Assembly: GCF_900128905.1 (NCBI RefSeq)
Contig: NZ_FQTV01000001.1
Location: 186,001 to 250,000, forward strand
Source of the DNA: Bacteroides luti
GTDB taxonomy: Bacteria; Bacteroidota; Bacteroidia; Bacteroidales; Bacteroidaceae
Reading direction: 5' to 3'
Length of the DNA stretch: 64,000 nt
The notes under the pieces: model-generated
Database searches by the model: none
What the model saw: the letters and a program-made list of their open reading frames with translations, nothing else
Told to the model about the DNA's origin: nothing
Shown here: in pieces, positions 51,922 to 60,246 of the stretch
How positions within the stretch are numbered: the stretch's first letter is position 1
Layout: every line of letters starts with the position of its first letter
Made by a program: the position numbers and the translations under genes

Positions 51922-54900
51922 TTATTCTTTTACTACATTTACAAATAGAGAGAAATCGTCAAAATTCAATTCTGTCGCGTCTGTTACATTATCAGCTAAA
52001 ATGAGAGAATTAGACAATACTTGGTTACAAATATAAGAATTATATTCATTTACCGCATCATCTGTCTGTTCATTTTTAGATAATGTAATTTTTATTTTAT
52101 CAGTAATTTCAAACCCGCTAGATTTACGAATATTCTGAATACGGTTTACTAATTCACGAGCAATACCCTCTTTACGTAGATCTTCGGTTATAGTAACTTC
52201 AAGTGCTACAGTTAGTTTTCCTTCATTAGCAACCAACCATCCTGGGATGTCTTCACTGAAGATTTCTACGTCTGTTGCATCAAGAATAGCTTCATTTCCG
52301 TCAATCATCAAAGTATATTTACCATTTCTTTCCAGCTCGGCAATTGCATCCTGAGACATTTCTGCAACAAGAGCGGCAACGGCTTTCATTTGTTTACCGA
52401 ATTTTGGTCCAAGTTTCTTGAAGTCGCATTTCACTTTCTTCACAAGAATACCGGCTGTTCCATCAACAAAATTAAGCTCTTTCACGTTAACTTCGCTCAT
52501 GATAAGCGACTTTACAGCTTCAATGTGTGCTTTCTGCTTTTCGTCTATAACAGGAATCATGATACATTGAAGTGGCTGACGTACTTTGATGCTTACCTTA
52601 CGACGTAAAGCTAAAACCATAGAAGTTACATCCTGAGCCATCTGCATTCTTGCTTCCAAATCTTTATCTATAAGATTTGCATTAAATTCGGGGAACTTAG
52701 CAAGGTGAACAGAAACAACATTATCACGACCAGTAGCATTGATCAAGTCAGTGTATAATCTGTCAGCGTAGAATGGAGCGATTGGCGCCATTAATTTAGC
52801 TACTGCTTCAAGACAAGTATAAAGAGTTTGATATGCAGAAAGTTTATCCTGAGTATATTCACCTCCCCAGAAACGTTTACGGTTAAGGCGAACGTACCAG
52901 TTAGACAAGTTATCGTTTACAAAGTCAGAAATCAGACGTCCTGCCTTTGTTGGTTCGTATTCATTGTAGCAAGTATCAACTTCCTTGATCAGAGAGTTAA
53001 GTACAGACAATATCCAACGGTCAATTTCCGGACGTTCATTTACCGGAATATCGGCTTCCTGATAAGCAAAGTTATCTACATTTGCATATAATGAGAAGAA
53101 TGAATAAGTGTTGTATAGTGTGCCGAAGAACTTACGGCGTACTTCTTCAACTCCTTCTACGTCAAATTTCAGGTTGTCCCATGGAGACGAGTTTGTAATC
53201 ATGTACCAGCGCAAAGGATCCGAACCATATTTCTCAATAGTTGAGAATGGATCTACAGCATTACCTAAACGTTTAGACATCTTATTACCATTCTTATCGA
53301 GTACCAATCCGTTTGATATTACAGCTTTATAAGCTACATTATCAAATATCATAGATGCAATTGCATGCAGAGTAAAGAACCATCCACGAGTCTGGTCAAC
53401 ACCTTCTGCAATGAAATCTGCCGGATATACTTCACGGTTATCAAGTAGTTCTTTATTTTCGAATGGATAGTGAATCTGTGCGTAAGGCATTGCACCAGAA
53501 TCGAACCAAACGTCGATAAGGTCGCTTTCACGTTTCATTGGTTTGCCATCTTCTGATACGAGGATAATATCATCTACGTACGGACGGTGCAAATCAATCT
53601 TTTCGTAATTTTCCTTTGTATAAACGCCTGCTTCGAATCCCTTATAAGGATTTTCCTTCATAAAGCCAGCCTTGATAGATTTCTCTATCTCGTTATATAA
53701 TTGCTCTACAGATTCAATACAGATCTCTGCCGAGTTATCTTCTGAACGCCAGATTGGAAGCGGAGTTCCCCAGTAACGAGAACGGCTAAGGTTCCAGTCA
53801 TTAAGGTTTTCCAACCATTTTCCAAAACGTCCTGTTCCTGTTGATTCCGGTTTCCAGTTAATAGTTTTGTTAAGCTCCATCATGCGTTCTTTGCATGCTG
53901 TAGACTTGATAAACCAGCTGTCAAGAGGATAATAAAGTACAGGTTTGTCTGTACGCCAGCAGTGAGGATAGTTGTGAACATGCTTTTCAATCTTGAATGC
54001 AAGATTGGCAGCCTTCATCATCATACAGAGACTCACATCCAGTGTTTCATCTTTTTCTGTAAGATTAGGATCATAGTCATTCTTAACGAAACGGCCTGCA
54101 TATTCGCTATATAGTTCAACGTTAACTTTCTCTTTTACAAAAGTTTCGTCAAGTTCATCTAAAGTATAAAATTTACCGGTAAGATCAACCATTGGGCGAA
54201 GCTCACCTTTCTTGTTAATCAGTTGCAATGGAGGAATACCTGCTGCTTTCGCAACGCGAGCATCGTCGGCACCAAATGTTGGAGCAATGTGAACGATACC
54301 TGTACCATCTTCTGTAGTAACATAATCTCCAGGGATTACACGGAAAGCACCTTCACCCGGATTTACCCAAGGCATAAGCTGTTCGTACTCCATGCCAACA
54401 AGATCAGCACCTTTGTATTCAGCAATAACCTTAAATGGTATCAGCTTATCTCCTGCTTTGTAATCTTCAAGATTCAGATCGGCAGCTTTAGAATTAAAGT
54501 GTGCACTAATCAAGTCTTTAGCTAAAACTACAGTGATAGGTTCGCCTGTATAAGAATTATATGACTGAACAGCCACGTAAGAGATATTTGGTCCTACGCA
54601 AAGTGCAGTATTTGAAGGCAAAGTCCATGGAGTTGTAGTCCATGCCATAAAATAAGGAGTTCCCCATGCGGCCATTTCTGCTTTAGGATTCTTCATCTTA
54701 AACTGAGCAACCACAGTTGTATCTTTTACATCGCGATAACAACCCGGTTGGTTCAATTCGTGAGAACTTAAACCAGTACCTGCAGCCGGTGAATATGGCT
54801 GAATAGTATATCCTTTATATAATAAGTCTTTTTTGTATAGTTGCTTCAATAGCCACCAAAGAGTTTCAATATAGCGGTTATCATAAGTGATGTATGGGTC

Positions 54901-55341
54901 TTTCATATCCACCCAATATCCCATTTTGTGAGTCAAGTCTTCCCATTCTTTGGTAAACTTCATCACGTCCTTACGACAAGCAGCATTATATTCTGCTACA
55001 GAAATAGATTTTCCAATATCCTCCTTTGTAATACCTAAAGCCTTTTCAACACCAAGTTCTACAGGAAGTCCGTGAGTATCCCATCCGGCTTTACGCTTAA
55101 CCTGAAAACCTTTCATTGTTTTATAGCGACAGAAAATATCCTTAATGGAGCGAGCCATTACGTGGTGAATACCCGGCATACCATTAGCCGATGGAGGTCC
55201 TTCGAAAAACACAAACGAAGGACAGCCTTCACGTTCTGTCATACTTTTGGCGAAAACACCGTTTTCATCCCATTTCTTTAGTACATCTTTGTTTACCTGC
55301 GAGAGGTCAAACTGAGAATATTCAGTAAATCTCTTACTCAT
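51922..55341 (-). CDS. ileS: Isoleucyl-tRNA synthetase
   Basis: The 1139-aa class I synthetase has the HIGH-type motif in PPSANGMPGIHHVMARS (about residues 50-66), the CP1 editing domain with TTPWTLPSNTALCVG, the KMSKR motif in GNKMSKRLGN (about 689) and a C-terminal anticodon domain. Length and motifs fit the larger, eukaryote-like IleRS class without the C-terminal zinc finger of the E. coli type. It leads a leftward operon with the TraR/DksA-like protein, lspA, DUF4296 and a hypothetical gene. Confidence 0.96.
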   Translation of the reverse strand: MSKRFTEYSQFDLSQVNKDVLKKWDENGVFAKSMTEREGCPSFVFFEGPPSANGMPGIHHVMARSIKDIFCRYKTMKGFQVKRKAGWDTHGLPVELGVEKALGITKEDIGKSISVAEYNAACRKDVMKFTKEWEDLTHKMGYWVDMKDPYITYDNRYIETLWWLLKQLYKKDLLYKGYTIQPYSPAAGTGLSSHELNQPGCYRDVKDTTVVAQFKMKNPKAEMAAWGTPYFMAWTTTPWTLPSNTALCVGPNISYVAVQSYNSYTGEPITVVLAKDLISAHFNSKAADLNLEDYKAGDKLIPFKVIAEYKGADLVGMEYEQLMPWVNPGEGAFRVIPGDYVTTEDGTGIVHIAPTFGADDARVAKAAGIPPLQLINKKGELRPMVDLTGKFYTLDELDETFVKEKVNVELYSEYAGRFVKNDYDPNLTEKDETLDVSLCMMMKAANLAFKIEKHVHNYPHCWRTDKPVLYYPLDSWFIKSTACKERMMELNKTINWKPESTGTGRFGKWLENLNDWNLSRSRYWGTPLPIWRSEDNSAEICIESVEQLYNEIEKSIKAGFMKENPYKGFEAGVYTKENYEKIDLHRPYVDDIILVSEDGKPMKRESDLIDVWFDSGAMPYAQIHYPFENKELLDNREVYPADFIAEGVDQTRGWFFTLHAIASMIFDNVAYKAVISNGLVLDKNGNKMSKRLGNAVDPFSTIEKYGSDPLRWYMITNSSPWDNLKFDVEGVEEVRRKFFGTLYNTYSFFSLYANVDNFAYQEADIPVNERPEIDRWILSVLNSLIKEVDTCYNEYEPTKAGRLISDFVNDNLSNWYVRLNRKRFWGGEYTQDKLSAYQTLYTCLEAVAKLMAPIAPFYADRLYTDLINATGRDNVVSVHLAKFPEFNANLIDKDLEARMQMAQDVTSMVLALRRKVSIKVRQPLQCIMIPVIDEKQKAHIEAVKSLIMSEVNVKELNFVDGTAGILVKKVKCDFKKLGPKFGKQMKAVAALVAEMSQDAIAELERNGKYTLMIDGNEAILDATDVEIFSEDIPGWLVANEGKLTVALEVTITEDLRKEGIARELVNRIQNIRKSSGFEITDKIKITLSKNEQTDDAVNEYNSYICNQVLSNSLILADNVTDATELNFDDFSLFVNVVKE

Positions 55342-55379
55342 ATTTTATGTTATTTCTATTCGTCCTAAAAATTAAGGTG

Positions 55380-55387
55380 CAAATTTA
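55380..55387 (-). promoter_or_regulatory. -7 box for ileS
   Basis: Minus-strand TAAATTTG, 38 bp upstream of the ATG. Confidence 0.6.
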
Positions 55388-55578
55388 CAAAAAAAAGGCT
55401 ATATAGAAACTTTTATATAACATTTTTAGGCGAACAATTATTAACTAAACAGAATATTATAATTGTGATTAGTTTTTCTTAGATGCTTGATCTAAATAAA
55501 ATGCAATCATAGAGATTCTTCCAATTACGATATCTGTTTTCAAGAAAAGCGGGAGAAAATAAAAAAATCGTATTATAT

Positions 55579-55859
55579 CTAGCAATCTAGCGCTACACAT
55601 ATAACAAACTAATTATAAACAAGTTACCACTGCTAGATCAATTCTATTTGATCTAGCAGTGATCTAGCGATCAAGCGCTTTTGCGAGTAATAACAGAATC
55701 ACAACCGGTAACCAACACTTTAAGCAACCAATATCAGAATTAAAATCTGAACGGAACAAGGTGCTAGATTGCCAGATCAACGCTAGATCAAATTAATTTG
55801 ATCTAGCACTTATACAACGCTTATATACAACAACTTAAAGTCTACTGCTAGATTGCTAG
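55579..55859. repeat. Cluster of CTAGATC palindromes
   Basis: Ten CTAG tetramers occur in 281 bp (55579, 55587, 55633, 55653, 55664, 55764, 55784, 55803, 55848, 55856). They form strong inverted repeats: a 14-bp stem at 55628-55641/55648-55661 (arm CACTGCTAGATCAA) and a perfect 26-bp palindrome at 55782-55807. The common half-site is GCTAGATCAA. No coding frame is visible. Confidence 0.8.
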
Positions 55860-55899
55860 ATCAAATTCGCAAAATTAAAATTTATGTAGTGATTTTGCT

Positions 55900-55972
55900 G
55901 TTTATTAAATGCCGCTCCGGCTCTCTGGAAAGAGGCGACGGGAGTTTATTTAATCTCCCGAGTAGTTTTTTA
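55900..55972 (+). ncRNA. Candidate small RNA ending in a terminator
   Basis: A short G+C-rich island in an AT-rich gap can fold into GCC/GGC and CTCT/AGAG helices and ends with CGGGAG (55939-55944) / CTCCCG (55955-55960) followed shortly by T6. A weak -7-like box TGATTTTG lies at 55890-55897. No protein frame fits. The terminator is clear; the RNA identity is inferred. Confidence 0.35.
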
Positions 55973-56000
55973 TTCTTCAGGCGGGATATTAATGCGATGT

Positions 56001-56072
56001 TGTACAAGACAATTAATTCTTCTGTACAAAAGAATTAATTGTTTTGTACAGAAGAATGCAATCTTTTGTACA
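56001..56072. repeat. TGTACA 22-bp-phased array, locus C
   Basis: TGTACA at 56001, 56023, 56045 and 56067, all 22 bp apart, spacers of the AATTAATT type, followed by AGGATACA. Same number of units and phase as at 9796-9867 and 31759-31830. It lies between the candidate small RNA terminator and a strong hairpin. Confidence 0.9.
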
Positions 56073-56103
56073 AGGATACATAAACTAGTCTAGTACTTTT
56101 TAA

Positions 56104-56143
56104 AAAAGCAAACCAGAGTTTTGCTAAACTCTGGTTTGCTTTT
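56104..56143. terminator. Strong hairpin, orphan terminator
   Basis: Perfect 18-bp stem (56104-56121 with 56126-56143) with a TGCT loop and A/T tracts at its base on both sides. No coding gene ends next to it on either strand. Confidence 0.7.
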
Positions 56144-56164
56144 CATAAATTCCCGCAATGGAAA

Positions 56165-56305
56165 TTATTCTCCTTTTACAGCCTTAACCTTATGTTCCAT
56201 CTGATCTATAATACAATTTATTTTTTTGCTATAAAAGTCACTTAAAGGCAGATTGTGATTGCTGATCAAAAAGGGAAGACTTTCACAAGCCTTCCCCTCA
56301 CCTAA
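56165..56305 (-). pseudogene. Possible C-terminal gene relic downstream of the peroxiredoxin gene
   Basis: A 46-codon open frame without a usable full-length start ends at TAA (56165-56167). Its translation contains LSDFYSKKINCIIDQMEHKV and ends KAVKGE, a protein-like composition. The family was not recognised, and the peroxiredoxin terminator lies inside it, so it would not be expressed as a gene. It could be chance. Confidence 0.25.
56273..56296 (-). terminator. Terminator of the peroxiredoxin gene
   Basis: GGGAAG (56273-56278) plus CTT pairs with AAG plus CTTCCC (56291-56296), one mismatch; followed by TTTTT on the minus strand. Confidence 0.7.
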
Positions 56306-56345
56306 TCATTCATGTCATTATCATTATAGCAATTTATTGTTTTAA

Positions 56346-56978
56346 TTAATGATTACTCAAATAATCTGAAACGCCTTCATCTGTGGCTTTTAGTGCATCT
56401 TTTCCTTTGCACCAATTTGCAGGACAAACTTCACCAAATTCTTCAAAATGTTGTAGAGCATCTACTACTCTTAATGCTTCGTCAACACTTCTTCCTAATG
56501 GAAGATCATTTATTACACAATGTCTTACCACTCCATTTTTATCAATTAGGAATAATCCTCTATATGCTACAGGTAGTCCATTACATACCCAATTACCATC
56601 CTCGTCAGGAGAATATCCTCCGGCCAGTACTCCGAACTTTTCTGATATTGATTTTGAGAAGTCAGAAACAATAGGGTATTTTACGCCCTGTATTCCACCA
56701 TTCTTTTTAGGTGTATTTAACCATGCAAGGTGTGAGTACTCAGAGTCTACCGAACAACCTACTACCGCTACACCTCTTTTTTCAAATTCTTCCAGTTTCT
56801 CTTGGAATGCATGTAATTCAGTAGGACAAACAAATGTAAAGTCCATTGGGTAGAAGAAGAATACTACGTATTTATTTCCTTCATATTGTGCCAATGAAAA
56901 ATCATTTACTATCTTATTTCCGTCTACAACTGCTGAAGCAGTAAACTTAGGTGCCTTTTTTCCAATTAGTGATCTCAT
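56346..56978 (-). CDS. 2-Cys peroxiredoxin (AhpC/Prx1 type)
   Basis: The 210-aa cytoplasmic enzyme reduces hydrogen and organic peroxides. The peroxidatic cysteine is in DFTFVCPTE (about residue 51) and the resolving cysteine in GEVCPANWCKGK near the C-terminus; YRGLFLIDKNG and GRSVDEALR are further typical motifs. The additional C-terminal CxxxxC arrangement differs slightly from E. coli AhpC. No ahpF is adjacent. A -7 box lies at 57019-57026. Confidence 0.95.
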   Translation of the reverse strand: MRSLIGKKAPKFTASAVVDGNKIVNDFSLAQYEGNKYVVFFFYPMDFTFVCPTELHAFQEKLEEFEKRGVAVVGCSVDSEYSHLAWLNTPKKNGGIQGVKYPIVSDFSKSISEKFGVLAGGYSPDEDGNWVCNGLPVAYRGLFLIDKNGVVRHCVINDLPLGRSVDEALRVVDALQHFEEFGEVCPANWCKGKDALKATDEGVSDYLSNH

Positions 56979-57018
56979 AATTTTTATTTTAATATTTAAC
57001 GTTTTATTTTTCTGTGAG

Positions 57019-57026
57019 CAAATCTA
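57019..57026 (-). promoter_or_regulatory. -7 box for the peroxiredoxin gene
   Basis: Minus-strand TAGATTTG, 40 bp upstream of the ATG. Confidence 0.55.
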
Positions 57027-57149
57027 TTATATAAATTATTTACATCCAAATAAATCCAATTGATACTTTCTATGGGATTATAGACAAAACCTATTACACG
57101 AATTAATGCTCAATTATATTATTCATAACCAAAATATTATATTAAAACA

Positions 57150-57180
57150 CTTGTCTGTTTAGTATTGTTTTGTAGCTTTG
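57150..57180 (+). promoter_or_regulatory. Promoter of the transaldolase gene
   Basis: CTTG at 57150-57153 and TAGCTTTG at 57173-57180 with a 19-bp spacer; ATG 37 bp downstream. Confidence 0.75.
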
Positions 57181-57217
57181 CTTATTAGTTACTTAAACCA
57201 TAAAAAAGCATTGTACT

Positions 57218-57874
57218 ATGAAGTTTTTTATTGACACAGCAAATTTGGATCAAATCAGAGAAGCCAATGATCTTGGAGTACTCGATGGAGTGACGACTAA
57301 CCCTTCACTGATGGAAAAAGAAGGTATTAAAGGAAAAGAGAATCAGCAAAAACACTATATTGAGATTTGCAATATAGTAGATGGTGATGTTAGTGCAGAA
57401 GTTATTGCTACAGATTACGAAGGTATGATTAGGGAAGGTGAAGAATTAGCAGCTCTTCATCCACATATTGTAGTGAAAGTTCCATGCATTGCAGATGGAA
57501 TAAAAGCTATTAAGCACTTTTCAGGTAAGGGAATCCGTACAAATTGCACGCTTGTTTTCTCTCCCGGACAAGCTCTGTTGGCTGCAAAGGCCGGCGCCAC
57601 ATACGTATCTCCTTTTGTTGGCCGATTGGACGACATCTGTAGCGATGGAATTGATGTTGTTCGCAAAATAGTTGAAATGTATTCGCTATACGGATTCAAA
57701 ACTCAAGTACTTGCTGCCTCAATAAGACACACTCAACATATTATTCAATGTATTGAAGTTGGAGCAGACGTTGCAACATGTCCGCTTAGTGCTATAAAAG
57801 GCTTGCTAAAGCATCCGTTGACAGATAGCGGACTGGCCCAATTTCTGGCTGATTACAAGAAAGTGAATGGATAA
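57218..57874 (+). CDS. Transaldolase / fructose-6-phosphate aldolase (TalC/FSA type)
   Basis: A 218-aa TIM-barrel aldolase of the small transaldolase group. Landmarks are [22 protein letters not shown] N-terminus, [10 protein letters not shown], the Schiff-base lysine in VVKVPC (about residue 86), [27 protein letters not shown] and [11 protein letters not shown]. It works in the non-oxidative pentose phosphate pathway or as an F6P aldolase; sequence alone does not separate the two. Monocistronic. Confidence 0.92.
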   Translation: MKFFIDTANLDQIREANDLGVLDGVTTNPSLMEKEGIKGKENQQKHYIEICNIVDGDVSAEVIATDYEGMIREGEELAALHPHIVVKVPCIADGIKAIKHFSGKGIRTNCTLVFSPGQALLAAKAGATYVSPFVGRLDDICSDGIDVVRKIVEMYSLYGFKTQVLAASIRHTQHIIQCIEVGADVATCPLSAIKGLLKHPLTDSGLAQFLADYKKVNG

Positions 57875-57900
57875 ACTATTCATATCAAGTATATAATATT

Positions 57901-57940
57901 AAAGGATGATAGATCTTAAAAAATCAGTTCATCCTTTTTT
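57901..57940 (+). terminator. Terminator of the transaldolase gene
   Basis: AAAGGATGA (57901-57909) pairs with TCATCCTTT (57929-57937) and runs into T6; possibly shared with the convergent response-regulator gene. Confidence 0.7.
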
Positions 57941-57941
57941 A

Positions 57942-58634
57942 TTAGTTTACAATAAACTTATATCCAATTCCTCGAATATTTATTATACGAATTCTTTCGT
58001 CTTTGGATAGTTTATGGCGCAGTTTGGTAATAAAAACTTGTAAGCTACGAGAATTAAAGAAGCTATCATCGCCCCAAAGTTCAATAAGCAAGCTCTGTGT
58101 GCTTACTACTTCATCTATATTATCACAAAAGCGTTTTAATATTTCTGATTCCCGATGAGATAATTCAATAGAAGATCCTGAGAATGAAAGTTGTTGAGTG
58201 ACAGAATTGAACGAATAATTACCAATAGAAAAGATTGTATTTTTCTTCTCTTCAACGAAAGACCTGCGCACTAAAGCCTTTATTCTGACAATGAGTTCCT
58301 GCATTCCAAAAGGCTTTTTCAGATAATCATTGGCACCTAATTCAAACCCTTCAACAACATCATTAATGGCTGAACGAGCTGTGAGAAATAGTACTGGTGT
58401 AGTCTTGTCTGTTTGGCGGATACGACGTACCATCTCAAATCCATCCATTTTTGGCATCATAACATCTGCCACCAATACATCTGGATTAATCTGCATAAAT
58501 AGACGCAATCCCTCCTCTCCGTCCTTGGCTGTGGTGATAAGAAACTCCTTTTCCTCGAGCGTATCTTTAATAATCATTGAAAGCGTTTGCTCATCTTCAA
58601 CCAGTAAGACCTTTATTTTCTCAGTTGTTTTCAT
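57942..58634 (-). CDS. OmpR-family response regulator (RprY-like)
   Basis: The 230-aa regulator has a receiver domain with the acidic pair VEDEQ, phospho-acceptor Asp in VLVADVMMPKMDG (about residue 54), Thr in LFLTARS and Lys in LKKPFG, and a C-terminal winged-helix DNA-binding domain (about 135-230; IELSHRESEILKRF, RSLQVFITKLRHKL, IINIRGIGYKF). It overlaps the sensor kinase gene by 14 nt. The pair resembles RprXY of Bacteroides fragilis by family and order, but orthology was not tested. Confidence 0.94.
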   Translation of the reverse strand: MKTTEKIKVLLVEDEQTLSMIIKDTLEEKEFLITTAKDGEEGLRLFMQINPDVLVADVMMPKMDGFEMVRRIRQTDKTTPVLFLTARSAINDVVEGFELGANDYLKKPFGMQELIVRIKALVRRSFVEEKKNTIFSIGNYSFNSVTQQLSFSGSSIELSHRESEILKRFCDNIDEVVSTQSLLIELWGDDSFFNSRSLQVFITKLRHKLSKDERIRIINIRGIGYKFIVN

Positions 58635-60114
58635 GTTGCGGCAGTTTTAATATAAAAGTAGATCCTTTTCCCAAAGCACTCTTCACCTCAATGCTCCCTC
58701 CCATTTTTTCGGTAAGCGTTCTTACATAGAAAAGGCCAAGACCAAAGCCTTTCACATTATGAAGATTGCCAGTTGGCACTCTGTAGAATTTATCAAATAT
58801 ATGTGTCTGTTTTTCTGGAGCAATACCAATTCCTTTATCGGTTACTTTCACAGAAAGTTCATTTCCTTCATCTTCTATAAAAATAGAAACATCAGCTTTA
58901 TCTGGAGAATATTTCACAGCATTATCCAGCAGATTGCTAAGAATATTATAGGTATGTGCACGGTCGGCATTGATAGTGAGCTCTTCCGGTTCTACCGACA
59001 AAGTAAAACTAACCGGTTTATCTGCTTTTATTTTATGTTGTTCTATCAGATTGTCGGCAAGCTCTTTCATCTGTATAGTTTCTGGATTCAGACGGAATGT
59101 TTTCCGCTGCTCCATGCTCATGGAAAGAATCTGTTCAACCAGTCCGCTGAGTCTTTGTAACTGTTCCATACATATTCGGAGATACTTTTCGCGTTTATTC
59201 TTATTGTCTATAATATTGAAATTAAGCAATGCGTCTGTTGCCGCATAAGTTATGGCTATGGGAGTTTTAAGTTCATGCGTAATGTTATTAGTGAAATCCG
59301 ATTTCATTTCATCTACTGTTTTCTGCATCAGAATTGTTTTGATGAGATACCAGAATGAAAAAGAAAGAATAACAAGGATTATAAATGAAGTAAGAAGTAT
59401 ACCCGTCATCTGCTTAAGAATCATACCATCCGTAGGTTCGGTGTAAACCTGATAAGCGTGCGCTCCCATAACATCATACTTTAGCTCGTACATCTTTAGC
59501 TTTTTTTTATCCATATAGGCCGGCAAAGATGAAGCTTGTACTTTATGAGTTTTTGTATTTACAATCTGAGTATAGTGATGAATATTAAGATTATATTTCT
59601 TCAGTTCAACATTCATTATACTATCAAAGTCGTGAAGATTTATTCCTTCAACATTAATATCAATAGCCGAATGTAAACCTTGCTGCATTTGTCTTAACAT
59701 GGCTTCCATGGAATTCTGATCTTTTCCAATATTAATGCTGTCATTTACAAGATTATTACCTTGAAGAATTCTTTCGTTTTCATATATAGCGTTGTCTCTC
59801 CTCATTGTTTTTTTTATAACAATATGGCTAGTTTTATTGACTTCCCCTTTCTTAAATGATGTGGAATAAGATACTTCACCATGTACATCGGCTTTTACAC
59901 CCGTTACCCGTTGTTTATTCTCTTTTGTACTTAACCGATCGGCACGCATGAATAGTTCAATGTGATCAGCATTCTTTATTGCATTTTCAATATTTGTATC
60001 AGTTTGCCTGCTTGTGGTATGATAAAAGCTTACCAGCCAATATGCCTGATAAATGAAAACTCCTGTAAGTGACAGGATAATTAACAACGCTATTATTTTA
60101 AAAGGTAATTTCAT
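58621..60114 (-). CDS. Sensor histidine kinase (RprX-like)
   Basis: A roughly 497-aa membrane kinase. TM1 (about residues 5-27) and TM2 (about 236-258) flank a periplasmic sensor of about 205 residues without a recognised domain. Cytoplasmic parts: H box in THELKTPIA (about 280), N box NILSNLLDNAVKYS, G1 DKGIGIAPE, F box FDKFYRV and G2 GFGLGLFYVR. The ATG at 60114 is preferred over a GTG two codons upstream because a TATTTTTG -7 box directly abuts it. Divergent from an outer-membrane barrel gene. Confidence 0.93.
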   Translation of the reverse strand: MKLPFKIIALLIILSLTGVFIYQAYWLVSFYHTTSRQTDTNIENAIKNADHIELFMRADRLSTKENKQRVTGVKADVHGEVSYSTSFKKGEVNKTSHIVIKKTMRRDNAIYENERILQGNNLVNDSINIGKDQNSMEAMLRQMQQGLHSAIDINVEGINLHDFDSIMNVELKKYNLNIHHYTQIVNTKTHKVQASSLPAYMDKKKLKMYELKYDVMGAHAYQVYTEPTDGMILKQMTGILLTSFIILVILSFSFWYLIKTILMQKTVDEMKSDFTNNITHELKTPIAITYAATDALLNFNIIDNKNKREKYLRICMEQLQRLSGLVEQILSMSMEQRKTFRLNPETIQMKELADNLIEQHKIKADKPVSFTLSVEPEELTINADRAHTYNILSNLLDNAVKYSPDKADVSIFIEDEGNELSVKVTDKGIGIAPEKQTHIFDKFYRVPTGNLHNVKGFGLGLFYVRTLTEKMGGSIEVKSALGKGSTFILKLPQHENN

Positions 60115-60119
60115 GTTCA

Positions 60120-60127
60120 CAAAAATA
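60120..60127 (-). promoter_or_regulatory. -7 box for the sensor kinase gene
   Basis: Minus-strand TATTTTTG ending 5 bp before the ATG at 60114, which implies a leaderless or very short-leader mRNA. Confidence 0.5.
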
Positions 60128-60246
60128 GATATTACTTATATACAATCTTCATTTTGATAAGACTAAATAACACTATATAATCAATTGATAACATAGATGT
60201 CTTCATTTTTTGCTGACTTTTGCTGCGTAAACAAAATAAACACAAT

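Noticed and set aside
56383..56853. 156-codon ORF antisense to the peroxiredoxin gene
   Set aside because: Shadow of a well-conserved gene; no start context and no domain.
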